Made by a program: the position numbers and the translations under genes. Positions 32,679 to 43,965 of a DNA stretch of 64,000 bases are shown piece after piece. Below the pieces are notes generated by a model. It saw only the letters and a list, made by a program, of their open reading frames with translations. It made no database searches and had not been told where the DNA came from. This stretch comes from Gonocerus acuteangulatus (lineage: Eukaryota; Arthropoda; Insecta; Hemiptera; Coreidae): contig OX328132.1 of assembly GCA_946811695.1 (NCBI GenBank), positions 96,472,022 to 96,536,021 on the forward strand, given 5' to 3'. Numbering within the stretch: the first letter of the stretch is position 1; every line of letters begins with the position of its first letter.

Positions 32679-33534
32679 GTATTTATATGAAAAGAACTGC
32701 AGTCAGTAATTGTGGTTGTAGTAAGTTTAGTAAAAAAACAAACCATCTTAGCCTTAGGCTAGAATAAACTTTGATAAAGATAATAATCAATGAGTAGGTA
32801 AGTTAATTTGTGTTTTGAGAAATTGAGATAATCCTAGTCCAACGTTTTAGCTGAGGTTACATTTTTGTGAATGCAGTACAATAGTATCAAATTTAGGTAA
32901 ACAAGTTGTTTTATTGGTAGTCGGAAGGTCCATGGCACACTTTCAGGTAATAATTTATTACTTATTAACCTCTCAGAGCTCTTATTTTATAATTTATTAT
33001 AACTTTAATAGTTTCTCAGTGTTGCTAGCTCTAAACTGGCAAGATCCATCACATTTTACAATATTCGATTACTTCGAGTCGTGGTTTAGTTAAACACCTT
33101 AAATAGCCGGGTATTTATGAAATTGGGTATTTACCCTGAAGAATAAATACCCCGGTGTTTCACATCACTGCCTATGACTAATGATTAACAGAAATAATTT
33201 AATCATGTCTAATTCTGATAATATTTCACCCCATGGTTGATTAGTCATAAGTAAAATTTAATCGGTTTGTCAATCGTTTAGTTGATTTGTGCCCTACTCT
33301 GGTGTCTCCTAATGCTGAGAGCCTTTTTAAGCCAAGATGCAGATTCCACGACGAAGTAGAGAGACATGTGTTTCTCTACATTTTAGACAAAGCATTTTGT
33401 ATCAAAATTTAACAAACTCCGATCTAATAATAAATTTATAAATGCTTGATTAATGTTTAATATAGAAATATAAGCTAATTTGAACGACCTCTACTTCCGT
33501 TATTTATGAGTAATCAATCTTTCTTGTTTGCCAA

Positions 33535-34230
33535 CCCGGGGGTACTTACGTACTAGTTGCACCGAAAAGTGGGTCTTGTTCAGTGATCCGGATCATGAAA
33601 GGAGAACTCAATTGAAGTTGTGGCAATATGGCGACCAAAGACCATTTATTAATATCGTCAACGAGTTGGATTGACTACAGCTTCGAGATAACCTTGAGCG
33701 AGCGGAAACACATAGCCATTATGCCATTAACATAAGTGCTTCTGGTTTCCTAGGTTATATAATATTTTCACTTATCTTAATTGCATAATTGCTATGCGTT
33801 TCCGCTCGCTACGCTCGCTCAAGTTAATATCGAAACTCAATGTTAATCCAACTCGTTGGTAATATTGATCACTGGTTTTTCGGTAGAAAATAGGCCGATA
33901 TGCAATTTAAAATTGCTTCAAACGAGTACTTTTTCAGTCGTTGCTAAATCCCAAGTACTCATTTTCCTAACAGAACGAACAGCACAAAGAATACAAATAA
34001 CACTAAGAAGTGAAACAATGAACAATAAATATAACTTGTAAAACACACAAATCTAACAGTAAGTAAACACGAAAAGATGACTAGAATGGAAGAAAGAACA
34101 TCCAATGGAATTGCCCATAGGAATGAACCAATAGAAACGCTTCATATGTGTTCTCATTTCATGATCCGGATCCCTGAACGAGAACCACTTCTCGAAATCG
34201 GAGGAACTATTACGTAAGTACCAGCCCGGA
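33535..34230. mobile_element. Foldback element
   Basis: The outer arms share GGTACTTACGTA and GATCCGGATCATGAAA in inverse orientation (33535-33612 and 34150-34230). Inner arms share AACGAGTTGGAT and TTGAGCGAGCGGAAAC (33655-33722 and 33785-33860), while 33895-34130 is unpaired and contains no assigned gene. It is a nested or rearranged palindrome of unknown class. Confidence 0.6.
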
Positions 34231-35417
34231 TAAGCAGTCCGGAGGTACCGAATCGACTTAACCTCACAAGTGGGTTTCCTTCCTATAGAGAGCAAGAATG
34301 CAAGCTAAATGGACAAAAGATAGAGGTAAGGAAGCCTGCGTTCCTTATACGGTGGAACGGGAGAAAGTAGAACTACTTTTTGAGAGGACAGGTGACTCCC
34401 AGATCCTTTAGCTCAGGATTAGAGAGCATATGGTGATCTTTCCAATCAACGCTTCGGCGTAATGGTGATATGGTAAGTACTGAGGGCTGAGTGATAGACA
34501 GTTCTAGGATTAGCTTATGCCGAAGCCTTAAATGGAGGATTAGTAAATGTAATATGTTTTGTAATCCTGCAATAGGGCATTAACTATAATGCAGGCTTAT
34601 CCAAAACACCCTATGAGATCCTAGCATCAGCTAAGCAACAGTGGATTCCCAGAAGCTGATGCTAATGCACGTGTAGAGAATAGAGACATCAAACCTCGCA
34701 GGACTTGTCAGTAAATATGGGTTTCTCCCAATATGTGGATTCAATTATCCAAATTCCTTGTAGGAAAAAAAAAACAAAAACCCAAGTAAAATAAAAAAAA
34801 ATCCTCAGCGAATACTAACTTATACTTCTCTACTTTGTTTTCAAAAGAATATCCATCAATTAAAATGAACTGAGTCAATTCAGAAAATTTTAATTTATAT
34901 AAAAACAATCTTTGTTCTTGAGTTCCAATTTCCTGGAGAAAATTCCTCCTCCCGTATATTGAATAAAAAAAAAGAAAAAATGATTAGGCCTTTGCTTTAA
35001 AGTAAAAGAACGGTGTGAGTGATAGGAGCTCCAGAATTAATGCCGTGCCCGACCCAGGCGGGGTGTATTTTTAAATTAATTATAAAAAATCGTAGAATCT
35101 CTCTTGTTCAGCTTCTTGCCATTTCATGCCTTGTAAATTAAATAGAAATGTTTTGTTGAAGAAGGAACCGCAATAAGATGTGAATACGTCAACAAATCTT
35201 TTCGGAGAAATCTCTAATTTTTTCCTTCAAATTTCAAGGAAAAAATTCGTGCTCATAAATTTTAAAATAAATATTCTTTTCAAACAATTCCTAATTAAAC
35301 CCCTCTCTTACATATTATGCCTAATTAGGCAGCTAATTTCTATTCCTTTTATCATATATTTTTATTCAGCCGAAACTTAAAATTTTAAGCCTTAGGCTAC
35401 ATGTAATATCTTTAAAA
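34231..35417. other. Unassigned sequence
   Basis: No gene, RNA or recognised repeat. The frame 35180-35380 is AT-rich and unremarkable. Confidence 0.4.
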
Positions 35418-36003
35418 ATCCGATTCGCAGGAACTGCGTTTTCGTTCTTATTTCTTTTTATTATTTTATTTTCGATCATTCTTGAAATATGTAACATGAA
35501 ATCTCAAAGAGAAATATGATAATAAGCGCCACAACAGGAAACAGACAGTATCGTAAGCGGAAAATACTCCATAAAGTTTGCTCTTGAAAACACTATAACT
35601 TATACGTTTCTCATTCTCTTAATTTATTTTACAAAAATACTCATTTTAATTTTAAATGCAATTTAAAAACAAAAACAAAACAAGCTATTAAAAAATTATG
35701 TCAGGCTCGAAAAAAAAAAATATATTTCTTCGCTTGACATCGCCCCATCTAGACAGTTTAGTAAGCTTCCGAATGGTACCCTTTCCCTTACCACGATTTT
35801 CTAACCGTTTTTGAGATATTTTAGAAAATATACCAAGATACTAAAACCTTTCATGTCTATTAATAAAATATTTTTTTCGGAATTTTTATTTTGCCCACAA
35901 AACAGTGTTCCGGTAGGCGGATTCTACTGGTTAATGAACAAGATATTTTCCAAATGTCATCAAAATCGGATCATTGTTGAGCCTCCGAGGGAGTGGAACG
36001 ACA

Positions 36004-36066
<63 letters not shown>
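35418..36066 (+). mobile_element. Family-A repeat, 5' part to (TA)n
   Basis: It starts TCCGATTCGCAGGAACTGCG, passes TTGACATCGCCCCATC and GGCGGATTCTACTGGTTAAT, and ends at the (TA)n core 36005-36066. The 3' block is missing and is replaced directly by unrelated sequence GTCCGGGATAGGACGTACCC, possibly another element joined at the TA tract. Confidence 0.7.
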
Positions 36067-36069
<3 letters not shown>

Positions 36070-36455
36070 CGGGATAGGACGTACCCAGTTGACTACGCGC
36101 GTTTAAGAAAAAAAAAATGATAAATTTCTGTATTAAAGCACGAACCCTCCCGGAGAATCGGTTGCTATGTAGATGTATTAATAAGTTAGTTGACTTAGAC
36201 AAAAAAAGAACAAAACTTAGAATATAACTGGATCTCCCAAATTAAAATGCGTGCTGCCTCTAACTATGTACAGGAATACCTCACTAATCTTTGTAATCCT
36301 CAAACCTTACTGGCTAATAAACATTCCATAATAGAAAAAGTTGCAAACACTGAACGAGCACTTCATACAAAATACAATCCACTCTATGGACTATTTTGCA
36401 ATTACTCACATCCTCAGCCTGAAAAGTATCTGATGTTCAATATCAGTATACAAAA
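36067..36455 (+). other. Unassigned segment with a 65-codon non-repetitive frame
   Basis: The frame from 36247 reads MRAASNYVQEYLTNLCNPQT and then LLANKHSIIEKVANTERALH, running into family C at 36456. Composition looks protein-like, but no family is recognised and no splice sites are assigned. It could be a fragment of a transposon or host exon. Confidence 0.25.
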
Positions 36456-37446
36456 GTCCGTCACGCAGGAGCTGCATAACTAAGCACTTTCCCCAGAATT
36501 TTTGTAGTGTAGACTACATTACTGAATAATTTGCTGTAAATAACCTATATAAATGAAATAAAAACGTGAACAGTTCTGCCCATTTACATTTCTTATGAGA
36601 ACTGTTCAATTATTAATTTTGTAAATAATTTGCTTCCAGAGTTATGTTAATACATGATACTGTATTACTTAAAAAATACACAAAAACTTCATATTCCGTC
36701 TTTTGATCTGACGCAGGAACAGGATACAGCCCCCCTAGTGGGAGATAGCGCTCCTCGCGGCGGCTTTGGGAACCTACGTCTGGCGGGCTAATGAAACAGA
36801 GTTTAAAGTAAACCCTCCTTTCCAATAGACCGATTTACTTCATTTTTACCACACTTCTTTCTCATTAGATACCCACGACGTATACCGCGTTTCGTTACAA
36901 TACAGCAGAAATCACGACCGGTATGAGTATATTAGTACTTTAGGTCCGGAGTAAACCCCCCCTCCAAATAACACGATTTAGTTTATTTTTCCAACCCATT
37001 TTTCTTTGTTGATTACCACCACGAATAACCCAGTTTCGTTGAAATGTAACAAAAATTACGGCTGGTAGTGGCAAATTGGTAATGTGGGTCCGGAGTAACC
37101 CCCCCCCTCCTAATGAACCGATTTAGTTTATTTTTACAATGTATTTCTCTCTTTTGATCAAGATAACGAATACCGAGTTTCGTTGAAATATAACAAAAAC
37201 TACGGCTGGCATGGTCAAATAGGGTTTTGGGTCTGGGGTAAACCCCCCCTCCCGGTGGACCGATTTTGGTGGTTAACGAACTCGTTCAATCGTTTGCTAA
37301 TTGAACGCTATATACCACAAAAACAAAAAATCTGCTCGCTATCAACAGACACAAATATATATATATGTATATGTCTGTTGATAGCGACCAGAGTTTTTGT
37401 TTTTGTGGTATATAGCGTTCAATTAGCAAACGATTGAACGAGTTCG

Positions 37447-37501
<55 letters not shown>

Positions 37502-37610
37502 AACGGGGGTCATTTTCGGTGTCTCTATGTAGGATCGATAAAGATTTGAAGAAATTTTTCAAAAATTCCGTCATGAGTGCAACCTCATTAGCTACTTTCC
37601 TTCGGAGGAC
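36456..37610 (+). mobile_element. Family-C repeat, near complete
   Basis: 5' motif GTCCGTCACGCAGGAGCTGC (compare family A GTCCGACTCGCAGGAACTGC). Internally there are three degenerate tandem modules of about 143 bp, each with CGATTTAGTTTATTTTT, AATACCGAGTTTCGTT and a C-run (cycle points near 36831, 36974, 37119 and 37261). A 173-bp perfect-looking palindrome (37276-37448) leads into (TA)n and the 3' block ACGGGGGTCATTTTCGGTGT, ending in the hairpin CTTTCCTTCGGAGGA. A LINE fragment follows directly. Confidence 0.75.
37276..37448. repeat. Palindrome within family C
   Basis: AACGAACTCGTTCAATCG at 37276 is inverted at about 37431-37448, with both arms matching through TGTCTGTTGATAGCG to the centre near 37362. 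Arms are about 83 bp. It looks like a local inverted duplication of the family-C 5' block. Confidence 0.85.
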
Positions 37611-38258
37611 CGTAAGTCAACTGAGGTAATAGCAGTGATTATCTAAAAATACGCCACACAAATAAAACTCATGTTTTAAAACCAAATGAAATATGTAAGT
37701 GGTGTGGAAATTTTATTTATAAATCATTAAATCACATAATACTACATTGCCCTACCTTTGAAAAGAGACAACAATTCCTTCATTCATATATAGTACATTA
37801 CAGTGAGGAATTATCATTAGAAAAAAATTTAATTTTAAAATTAAAATTGGAGCATAGAACTGACCACACTATCTCCCTAGTTTGCCGTTTGGTCATGAAT
37901 CAGGTACATCTATAGAGTCTGCCTCTTAGGGACCTCGTGGCCTGTTACGGGGCTGATTTAGATTTTTTATAAGACTTCCTTTCTAGGCAATCGGATAAGT
38001 TACACCAGTATTTTTCCCCTGTGCTAAAAAAGGATCGGATAAGAACTTTTTAAAACATTTTATAATCACTTAAACTCGTGATTTTTCATTGCTAGCGTTG
38101 CAAAAAATAATTGCGAGTAGAAGGTGGAAATTAGTGTTTGCTTTCTAAAAGCGGAGAGGATTAATTAAAAAATCCATGTGCTACGGGTCAAACCAAGCAA
38201 GTCAAACACTGCTCCCTTTTCGTCTTAGTCAAACAGTGGCCTTTCCGGAACAATTAAT
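37607..38258 (+). mobile_element. LINE 3' end (coding tail plus 358-bp UTR)
   Basis: A 5'-truncated LINE joined to the end of a family-C repeat. Coding sequence ends at TAG 37913-37915, and the UTR runs to AATTAAT at 38258. The same tail is dispersed at 32221. Confidence 0.8.
37655..37915 (+). pseudogene. LINE ORF2 C-terminal zinc-knuckle fragment
   Basis: One frame reads HVLKPNEICKWCGNFIYKSL then NHIILHCPTFEKRQQF, with the C-x2-C ... H-x4-C pattern of the region after RNase H in Jockey/CR1-like LINEs. It continues through LEHRTDHTISLVCRLVMNQV to a stop. Upstream domains (endonuclease, reverse transcriptase) are absent because of 5' truncation. It differs in sequence from the LINE at 14376. 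Confidence 0.75.
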
Positions 38259-38475
38259 ATTATAATATTAAAGGTCTTTATTTTCCCTTTATTTAAGACA
38301 AATCTCAGCAAAGGGTTAATTAGCGCGTTTCCTCTCTCCAGGAGGGACGAAACCCGCTTATGTTGTCAACTCGATGAAAGAATCGGTGTGTCGACAAAAA
38401 ATTTCCACACATAACTCATGAAAAACCCCTAGTTTCATATATTTTCGTATAGATATTTATCTATAAATATTTTTT

Positions 38476-38640
38476 TTATATCTATGGCATGCTTCAAAAA
38501 ATAGTAGTCCTTTCTCCCATGTAGTACTTTGTTCTTGACTTGCCCAATCAATAAGCCAAACCAAGAATAAAGTAGTACATGGGAAAAAGGAGTAATGTTT
38601 TTTGACCCATGCCATATATATAAAAAAATGAATATTCGTA
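38476..38640. repeat. 165-bp palindrome
   Basis: TATATCTATGGCATGC ... AGTAGTCC...CCCATGTAGTACTTT is inverted as AAAGTAGTACATGGG ... CCATGCCATATATATA. The loop is about 30 bp near 38555. It resembles a small MITE. Confidence 0.75.
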
Positions 38641-38689
38641 ATTAATTGGTCAGAAATACGTGGAATAAAATATCTATAAATATAGGGTA

Positions 38690-39345
38690 GCCCAGATAAG
38701 CGGGTCACAAGTGAAATAACTCCTAAACGGTTGGAGATATCAAACTTTTTTAAAGGAACTAAGTTGTAGTTCTCATAGAGATTTATAAAATAGTGCCTTT
38801 GCAAATAAGAAAGTAACCCTTCTAAGGGCTCAAATAGACCTTTAAATGTAAGACTTATCTCTTTATCTATATAGTGCACATACCTTGAAAGTATTAAAAA
38901 CAGAAGGATGAACTGTGCGAACGGATTTTCAATGCGTCAAGTAGTTTTCTGTAAAAATACTTATTATTTTCATGTATTTCTCTGATGAATTTCGAAAAAG
39001 GCAATTTATTCAAGTAGTATTTTTCTTGGGAGAAGGGTAATTCAGCTTAGGAGAAATTGTTCAATATTCAACAGTTAGTCTAAACTAAAAAAGGAAATTT
39101 TTACAGAGAACTAGTTGACGCATTGAAAATCCGTCCGCACATTTCTTGCTTGTTTTTTTAGTGCTTTCAAAAAATGCAATGCCATATATGGGTAAAGAGA
39201 GAACCTTTCCCTTCGAAGGGTTATTTAAGCCCTTAGAAGGGATATTTTCTTATTTCCGAGGGCACTAGTTTATAGATCTCGATGAGAACTACAACTTTGA
39301 TCCTTAGTTGATCCAGTAGAATCGGCCGACCGGTAGGAATTCGTT
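38690..39345. mobile_element. Foldback MITE
   Basis: Arms 38755-38968 and 39092-39305 share AAAGTTGTAGTTCTCATNGA (one variable base), TTCTAAGGGCTNAAATA and GACGCATTGAAAATCCGT in inverse orientation. A left end GGGTAGCCCAGATAAGCGGG and a right end with GTTGGGCTCACGG suggest TIRs. The class is not assigned. Confidence 0.65.
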
Positions 39346-39850
39346 CGAAAATATAGTTGGGCTCACGGATTTTCCTTCTTGAAGGCTTCTAGATACACTG
39401 GTTATAGGTTCTGCAACGTAGGGAAACGAATAAAAGCATTTTCAAGACGATATCATTAATCGTTTTGTAACTAATTTTAATTTTGGTATTCAGAAATGGT
39501 TGATTCACTTGAAAATTGTTCCAGACGTTTGATATTCATCTTTACGAAGATAATTAAATATTGATTACGTTTGGAGTTACTAGAAAAGGAGGTACTAGAA
39601 AATTTGTTCATTAAAACGCACGAAAAGTTTTCTGGCATTCGTTTATTTTCTTAAACATCGCGAAAACGGTAGACGGTAGGTGACCATTCCAAAGCTTATT
39701 ACATTCTCAACAAAAAAGGTTCTACAGTGATTTTCGATGGAACGGACCATGTCAATCTGCAAAATAGGTGCCTAATACTGTCAGTTTTTTTAGGCCTTAC
39801 TTTTTAATTGGCTGTTTTTTTTTCTAATGTAATACTAAAATGAGTATTTT

Positions 39851-41168
39851 TGTACAACAAGTTAAGAAAATGAGAATTTTATATTAATAAATCTGGCCAT
39901 AAAATCGTTTAAATTCAATGAATGCATAAATCCCTACCTACTTTACTAGAAAATTTCATTAGAAATCTGCAGTTAAAATTTGAAGTTAATAGGAGGGAGA
40001 ATTGAATGCGCTAGCGTATCGTCCGATTTTAAAAACAGAGTTTTGAGAAAAAGGACTATAGTTTAAATTACTGAAGTGTTCATTTTTCATTTTTTTTCCT
40101 GAATTTCTTGTAATAGAGATAAAAAAAGACTTTTAATTTTGAAATGCATTAAAGGAGGCTTAGCGGAGTGAGCGTAAAGGTATTTAAATACATTTTGCGC
40201 CACATAAACGCTCTTGAACATCATTTTTACTTAGTTAAAGAAGCATTTTCCATTTAAAAAGCAAGTCCATGAAAAAAATATTTACAAAGTAGTAATATTT
40301 CTTAAATAATTTTTAATATAAATTCGATCTTAAGCGGTTAAGGAATAAAGGAGCTTTTTATCAATTTTATTTCGGAATGTAAATTTATTTTTAATTGCTC
40401 TCATCTTAATCCGATATTCGCAGGTTATTACGCTTTCCTTACTCATGGTATAGTAGGATCCGTTACTTGCATTAGATGAATGCTAATTATATATGTAAAA
40501 AAATTTAAAGAATTGCCGCTCGAAAGCGAAATATAATGAATTGAAATTGAATACACACAATCTACAGCCTTCTGAGATTGGCTTGAAACCATATTCCATA
40601 GTAATTTTGACCTATCTACCGGATATGTATAACGAAAAGGAACTAGGGATTTCGGTGTAGAGTAGTAACGATCAAATAAAATCCTTAATCCGAAAAAGAA
40701 AGGAGGGACTCACATTGGGAATAAGAGAGGAAAAAAGGTTTCCAAGACTAAATGCTGAAATATGAGGCAAGGAAATCCTTCTTTCTGGCAAAGTGCTGGA
40801 CTTGGACTGAAAAATGAACCTAATATTTAGTGAGTTCCCTTCTTCTACACGGGAGCAAATAAGAAAAACTTTCTGATATCCCGGAACCGATGGGATCTCA
40901 AGCTGACATGTTTACTCTCCAAGACTCATTAGCAAACGGAAATTGAACTTTTCAAATAAACATATTTACACATTTAACAAACTTCCGACTCGCAAAAACC
41001 GCGTCATCTTAGCGCGTTTTCATAATGTTCTTACCCCTAGTGTCATTTTAAAGCTTTGAATATGTAAAGTTACTATTTAATGAAACACTGCATAAATATG
41101 CTTTATTTCAACAATAAAACGTTTCCGTCCGATGCTTTTGACACCCATTGTATGTGTTTAATTGTTCA
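39851..41168. other. Mostly unassigned, with two small relics
   Basis: 40149-40215 resembles the tRNA-like head of SINE-2 (GGAGGCTTAGCGGAGTGAGC, AAATAC...TGCGCCA) but lacks a clear B box. 40982-41040 matches the family-A 5' end (CCGACTCGCAAAAACCGCGT, TCTTAGCGCG). The rest is unrecognised. Confidence 0.45.
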
Positions 41169-41997
41169 GGAAGTCCGTCACGCAGGAGCTGCATACAATT
41201 ATTAATTTTGTAATTAATTTGTTTTCAGAATTATGTTTATAGAAGGTACTACATTAATTAATAAATACAAAAAAGTCCTTCACACAGGAGCTGCATAACT
41301 AAGCCCTTTCTCACAATTGGTTAGAGTCGGGTAAAATAACCTATATAGATAAATAAAATAAAAACACAAATTGTTCTACTCTTTTGCATTTTTTATAAGC
41401 AGCTGTTTCAATTATTAATTTCCTTCCAGAGTTTTGCGTATGCGGGGTACTACACTACGTACTAAATACACAAAGCTTCAAATTTTGATCTGTTGATTTT
41501 GATGAGTTTCGCGAACCTACGTTTGGCGGAAAAATTCAATTCAAACATAGTACAAAATAACACCCCCCCCCCTTCAGATAGACCGATTTAGTTCATTTTC
41601 AACACTTCTTTCTTATAAGATAGCCAGGACGTATAAAGAGTTTCGTTACAATGCTACAGAAATTACGACCGGTATAAGGAAATTAGTACTTTCTGTCCAG
41701 ATTAAACCCGCCCTTCTAGTCAACCGATTTAGTTTATTTTAGTAAAAAAAAAATTCTCTTCAGTTGACCACCACGAATACCGAGTTTCGTTAAAATATAA
41801 CGAATATTATGGTTGGTATTGGGAAATAACTACTTTGGCCCTGGAGTAACCCCCCCCCCCCCCCCCCCCCCTCCGGATGGACCGATTTTGTTGGTTAACG
41901 AACTCGTTCAATCGTTTGATGGGAGATTACTACATTCCAAGTTTCCTGGCGAAAAAAACAAAAATTCTGGCCTGTATCGTGTTAACGGACACAAATA

Positions 41998-42055
<58 letters not shown>

Positions 42056-42058
<3 letters not shown>

Positions 42059-43115
42059 GAAGGTGTTGTACCTCTGACCATATTGTACCTTTGACCACCG
42101 AGGCTGTGGCGGCACGTAGCAACATTTTATAAATTTTGGAGTAATTAGAGTTTAGCTCCTTCCCTAGAGGGCTTGTGTAACCTACTTTGGATTAATCAAG
42201 TCAAAGATAATTATCCATTTCTATAATAAAAATGTAAGTTATTTATTGATGACGTTTTGCCTCATAATATTTTTTGTATTATGTATTTTTAGATGGAAAT
42301 CATTTGACAAAGTAGCTATTACAATAAGAAACATGTTGTAGCCTTTGAAATTGATTTATCTTAACCCTACAATTTTTAGCATACTTTTTAATTTTCACTA
42401 CCAGGGTGTTGTACCTCTGACCATGACTAGGTGTTGTTCCTTTGACCAGGTCAAAGGTACAACACACCTGAGTATTTTTTTTATAATTCAACTTTTATGT
42501 TCTTCTGCTACAAATTAAAAAAAAAAAAAAATTAATAGTACTATTACGTATTTAGTCGTAGAGATCTATGGTATTAAATGTCCAATGTTTAAGATCCAAT
42601 ATTTGAAAAAACAAACTTTAAGTGACAATTTTACGAGAGAAGATGAAAATTTGTATGATATTGATGTTGAAGACATTGTGGCTAAGCTTCCAAACCCTGA
42701 TATTGCTAGTGGATCTGCTTGACAGTTAAAATCGGTTGGACTGGATTTTTCAGCATATTAAGCATAATATAATATCAATAATAGTTTTTTTTTATTATGT
42801 TTACATCCTTGTCCTGCATTTATTAAACTTACAATTAATTACATTATTACTGAATACAATTTTTTTTTCTGGACTGCTGTATTGTTTTTACGTGGTCAGA
42901 GGTACAACTAGATGTTGTACCTTTGACCACTGTGCGATTATTTTTTAAAAAATTAATAAAAAATATTAAATGTAAAGCTAGAATCTTGAAAAAATTAAAT
43001 ATGATAACCAATAGAATACTAATTACAATGAAATCAAAAAAAATGAATTTAGCCTTAATATTCAAGCTAAAAAAAATTCAACTTTGCAAAGTGGCCAAAG
43101 AGACAACACCTTCCC

Positions 43116-43118
<3 letters not shown>
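42056..43118 (+). mobile_element. TIR element within (TA)n, GGGGAAGGTGTTG type
   Basis: Left GGGGAAGGTGTTGTACCTCT and the right-end inverse CAGGGGAAGGTGTTGTCTCT are flanked by TA repeats. Subterminal words GTTGTACCTTTGACCA recur several times in both orientations (42066, 42090, 42408, 42450, 42895 and 42915), as expected for transposase-binding repeats. A TA target and a pogo-like coding remnant suggest the Tc1/mariner/pogo group. Confidence 0.72.
42570..42722 (+). pseudogene. Possible C-terminal tail of a pogo-like transposase
   Basis: A 50-codon frame reads GIKCPMFKIQYLKKQTLSDN and then EDENLYDIDVEDIVAKLPNP before a TGA; reading on gives LKSVGLDFSAY and another stop. Acidic tails of this type end pogo/Tigger transposases, but no DDE motif is visible. 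Assignment is tentative. Confidence 0.3.
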
Positions 43119-43183
<65 letters not shown>

Positions 43184-43312
43184 TTGAACGGGGATCATTT
43201 TCGGTGTCTACTAGGTAGGATCGATAAAAATTCGAAGAAATTTTTCAAAAATTCCGTCATGAGTGCAACCTCAATAGCTACTTTCCTTCGGAGGAAACTG
43301 GTAAAAACTACT

Positions 43313-43457
43313 TCATATTTTCTTCTTTTGATCTGGCGCAGGAACGAGTGGACCGATTTTGGTGGTTAACGAACTCGTTCAATCGTTTGCTAATTGAAAG
43401 CTATATACCAAGCATCGTGACATAATAACAAAAACTCTGGCCGCTATCGTGTCAACA

Positions 43458-43551
<94 letters not shown>

Positions 43552-43590
43552 CGGGGGTCATTTCCGGTGTCTACTAGGTAGGATCGGTAA
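43313..43590 (+). mobile_element. Family-C repeat, 3' part with (CA)n(TA)n core
   Basis: GACCGATTTTGGTGGTTAAC and AACTCGTTCAATCGTTTGC are followed by a (CA)n run (43459-43500), (TA)n to 43549, and the 3' block ACGGGGGTCATTTCCGGTGT. It is truncated at about 43590 by a minus-strand family-A fragment. Confidence 0.75.
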
Positions 43591-43965
43591 ATAAGTGCTT
43601 AAAACTTTAAAGTAATTGGTTTCGCTTATTCGAACTGTTCTTTTTGTCTGTTTTTATTCCTCGTTATTTTTTAATTGCTTATAGTTGGATAATGTATTTG
43701 AAAATAAAACCGGTTAAGAAAAATAAGAAAAACAATTTAATGTTAGAGATATGGATTTCCAGGATATAGCTTTTCAACTGCCTAGCGGGGTCCTTCCTAG
43801 GGAGGGTTGGCCGACCCATCCAGGTAAGATCGTAAATCAAGACTTTTCTAGAAATGTGGACCCAAAATAATAACAGCTTTTATTTTAATCATTCTAAATG
43901 AGTCTAGGTATAAGAACGGAACCGCGCTAAAATGATGCAGTTCCTGCAAGTCGGACTTTTTTTCT
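43591..43965 (-). mobile_element. Family-A 5' part, minus orientation
   Basis: The inverse of the family-A 5' third: CTTAAAACTTTAAAGTAATT, the CCAGGTAAGATCGTAAATC block, and the 5' tip TCCGACTTGCAGGAACTGC at 43965. Confidence 0.7.

Larger units (their letters stand above)
30614..33301 (+). mobile_element. hAT-superfamily transposon, complete but inactive (2.69 kb)
   Basis: Left end CAGATTAGGACAAAC and right end inverse CAGAGTAGGGCACAA form hAT-type TIRs. An 8-bp TSD, GTGTCTTC (30606-30613) and GTGTCTCC (33302-33309), differs at one position. Both subterminal regions are dense in TGATTAAT/ATGACTAA words (30640-30850 and 33170-33290), as expected for hAT transposase-binding repeats. The interior carries a C-terminal transposase pseudogene, a SINE-2 and a LINE tail with long direct repeats. 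Confidence 0.82.
38325..39850 (-). mobile_element. Family-A repeat, minus copy interrupted by palindromic insertions
   Basis: The minus 3' end TTAGCGCGTTTCCTCTCTCC / GGAGGGACGAAACCCGCT starts at 38325. The body resumes at about 39346 with the inverse of AAACCATTTTCAAGGCGATA and TTTTTGTTGAGAATG blocks and ends near 39850. Two palindromes (38476-38640 and 38690-39345) lie between. Confidence 0.65.
41169..43312 (+). mobile_element. Family-C repeat interrupted inside its (TA)n by a TIR element
   Basis: 5' motifs GTCCGTCACGCAGGAGCTGC (41175) and GTCCTTCACACAGGAGCTGC (41274) suggest a short internal duplication. Then come two to three ~143-bp modules (CGATTTA near 41584, 41725 and 41883), a C-run, the block AACGAACTCGTTCAATCG and (TA)n 42001-42055. 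After the inserted element the (TA)n resumes at 43119-43181, followed by the 3' block GGGGATCATTTTCGGTGTCT and the hairpin TTTCCTTCGGAGGAAA. Confidence 0.75.

Noticed and set aside
38457..38879. A 140-codon minus-strand ORF.
   Set aside because: It spans two palindromic insertions (38476-38640 and the arm of 38690-39345); composition follows the repeats.
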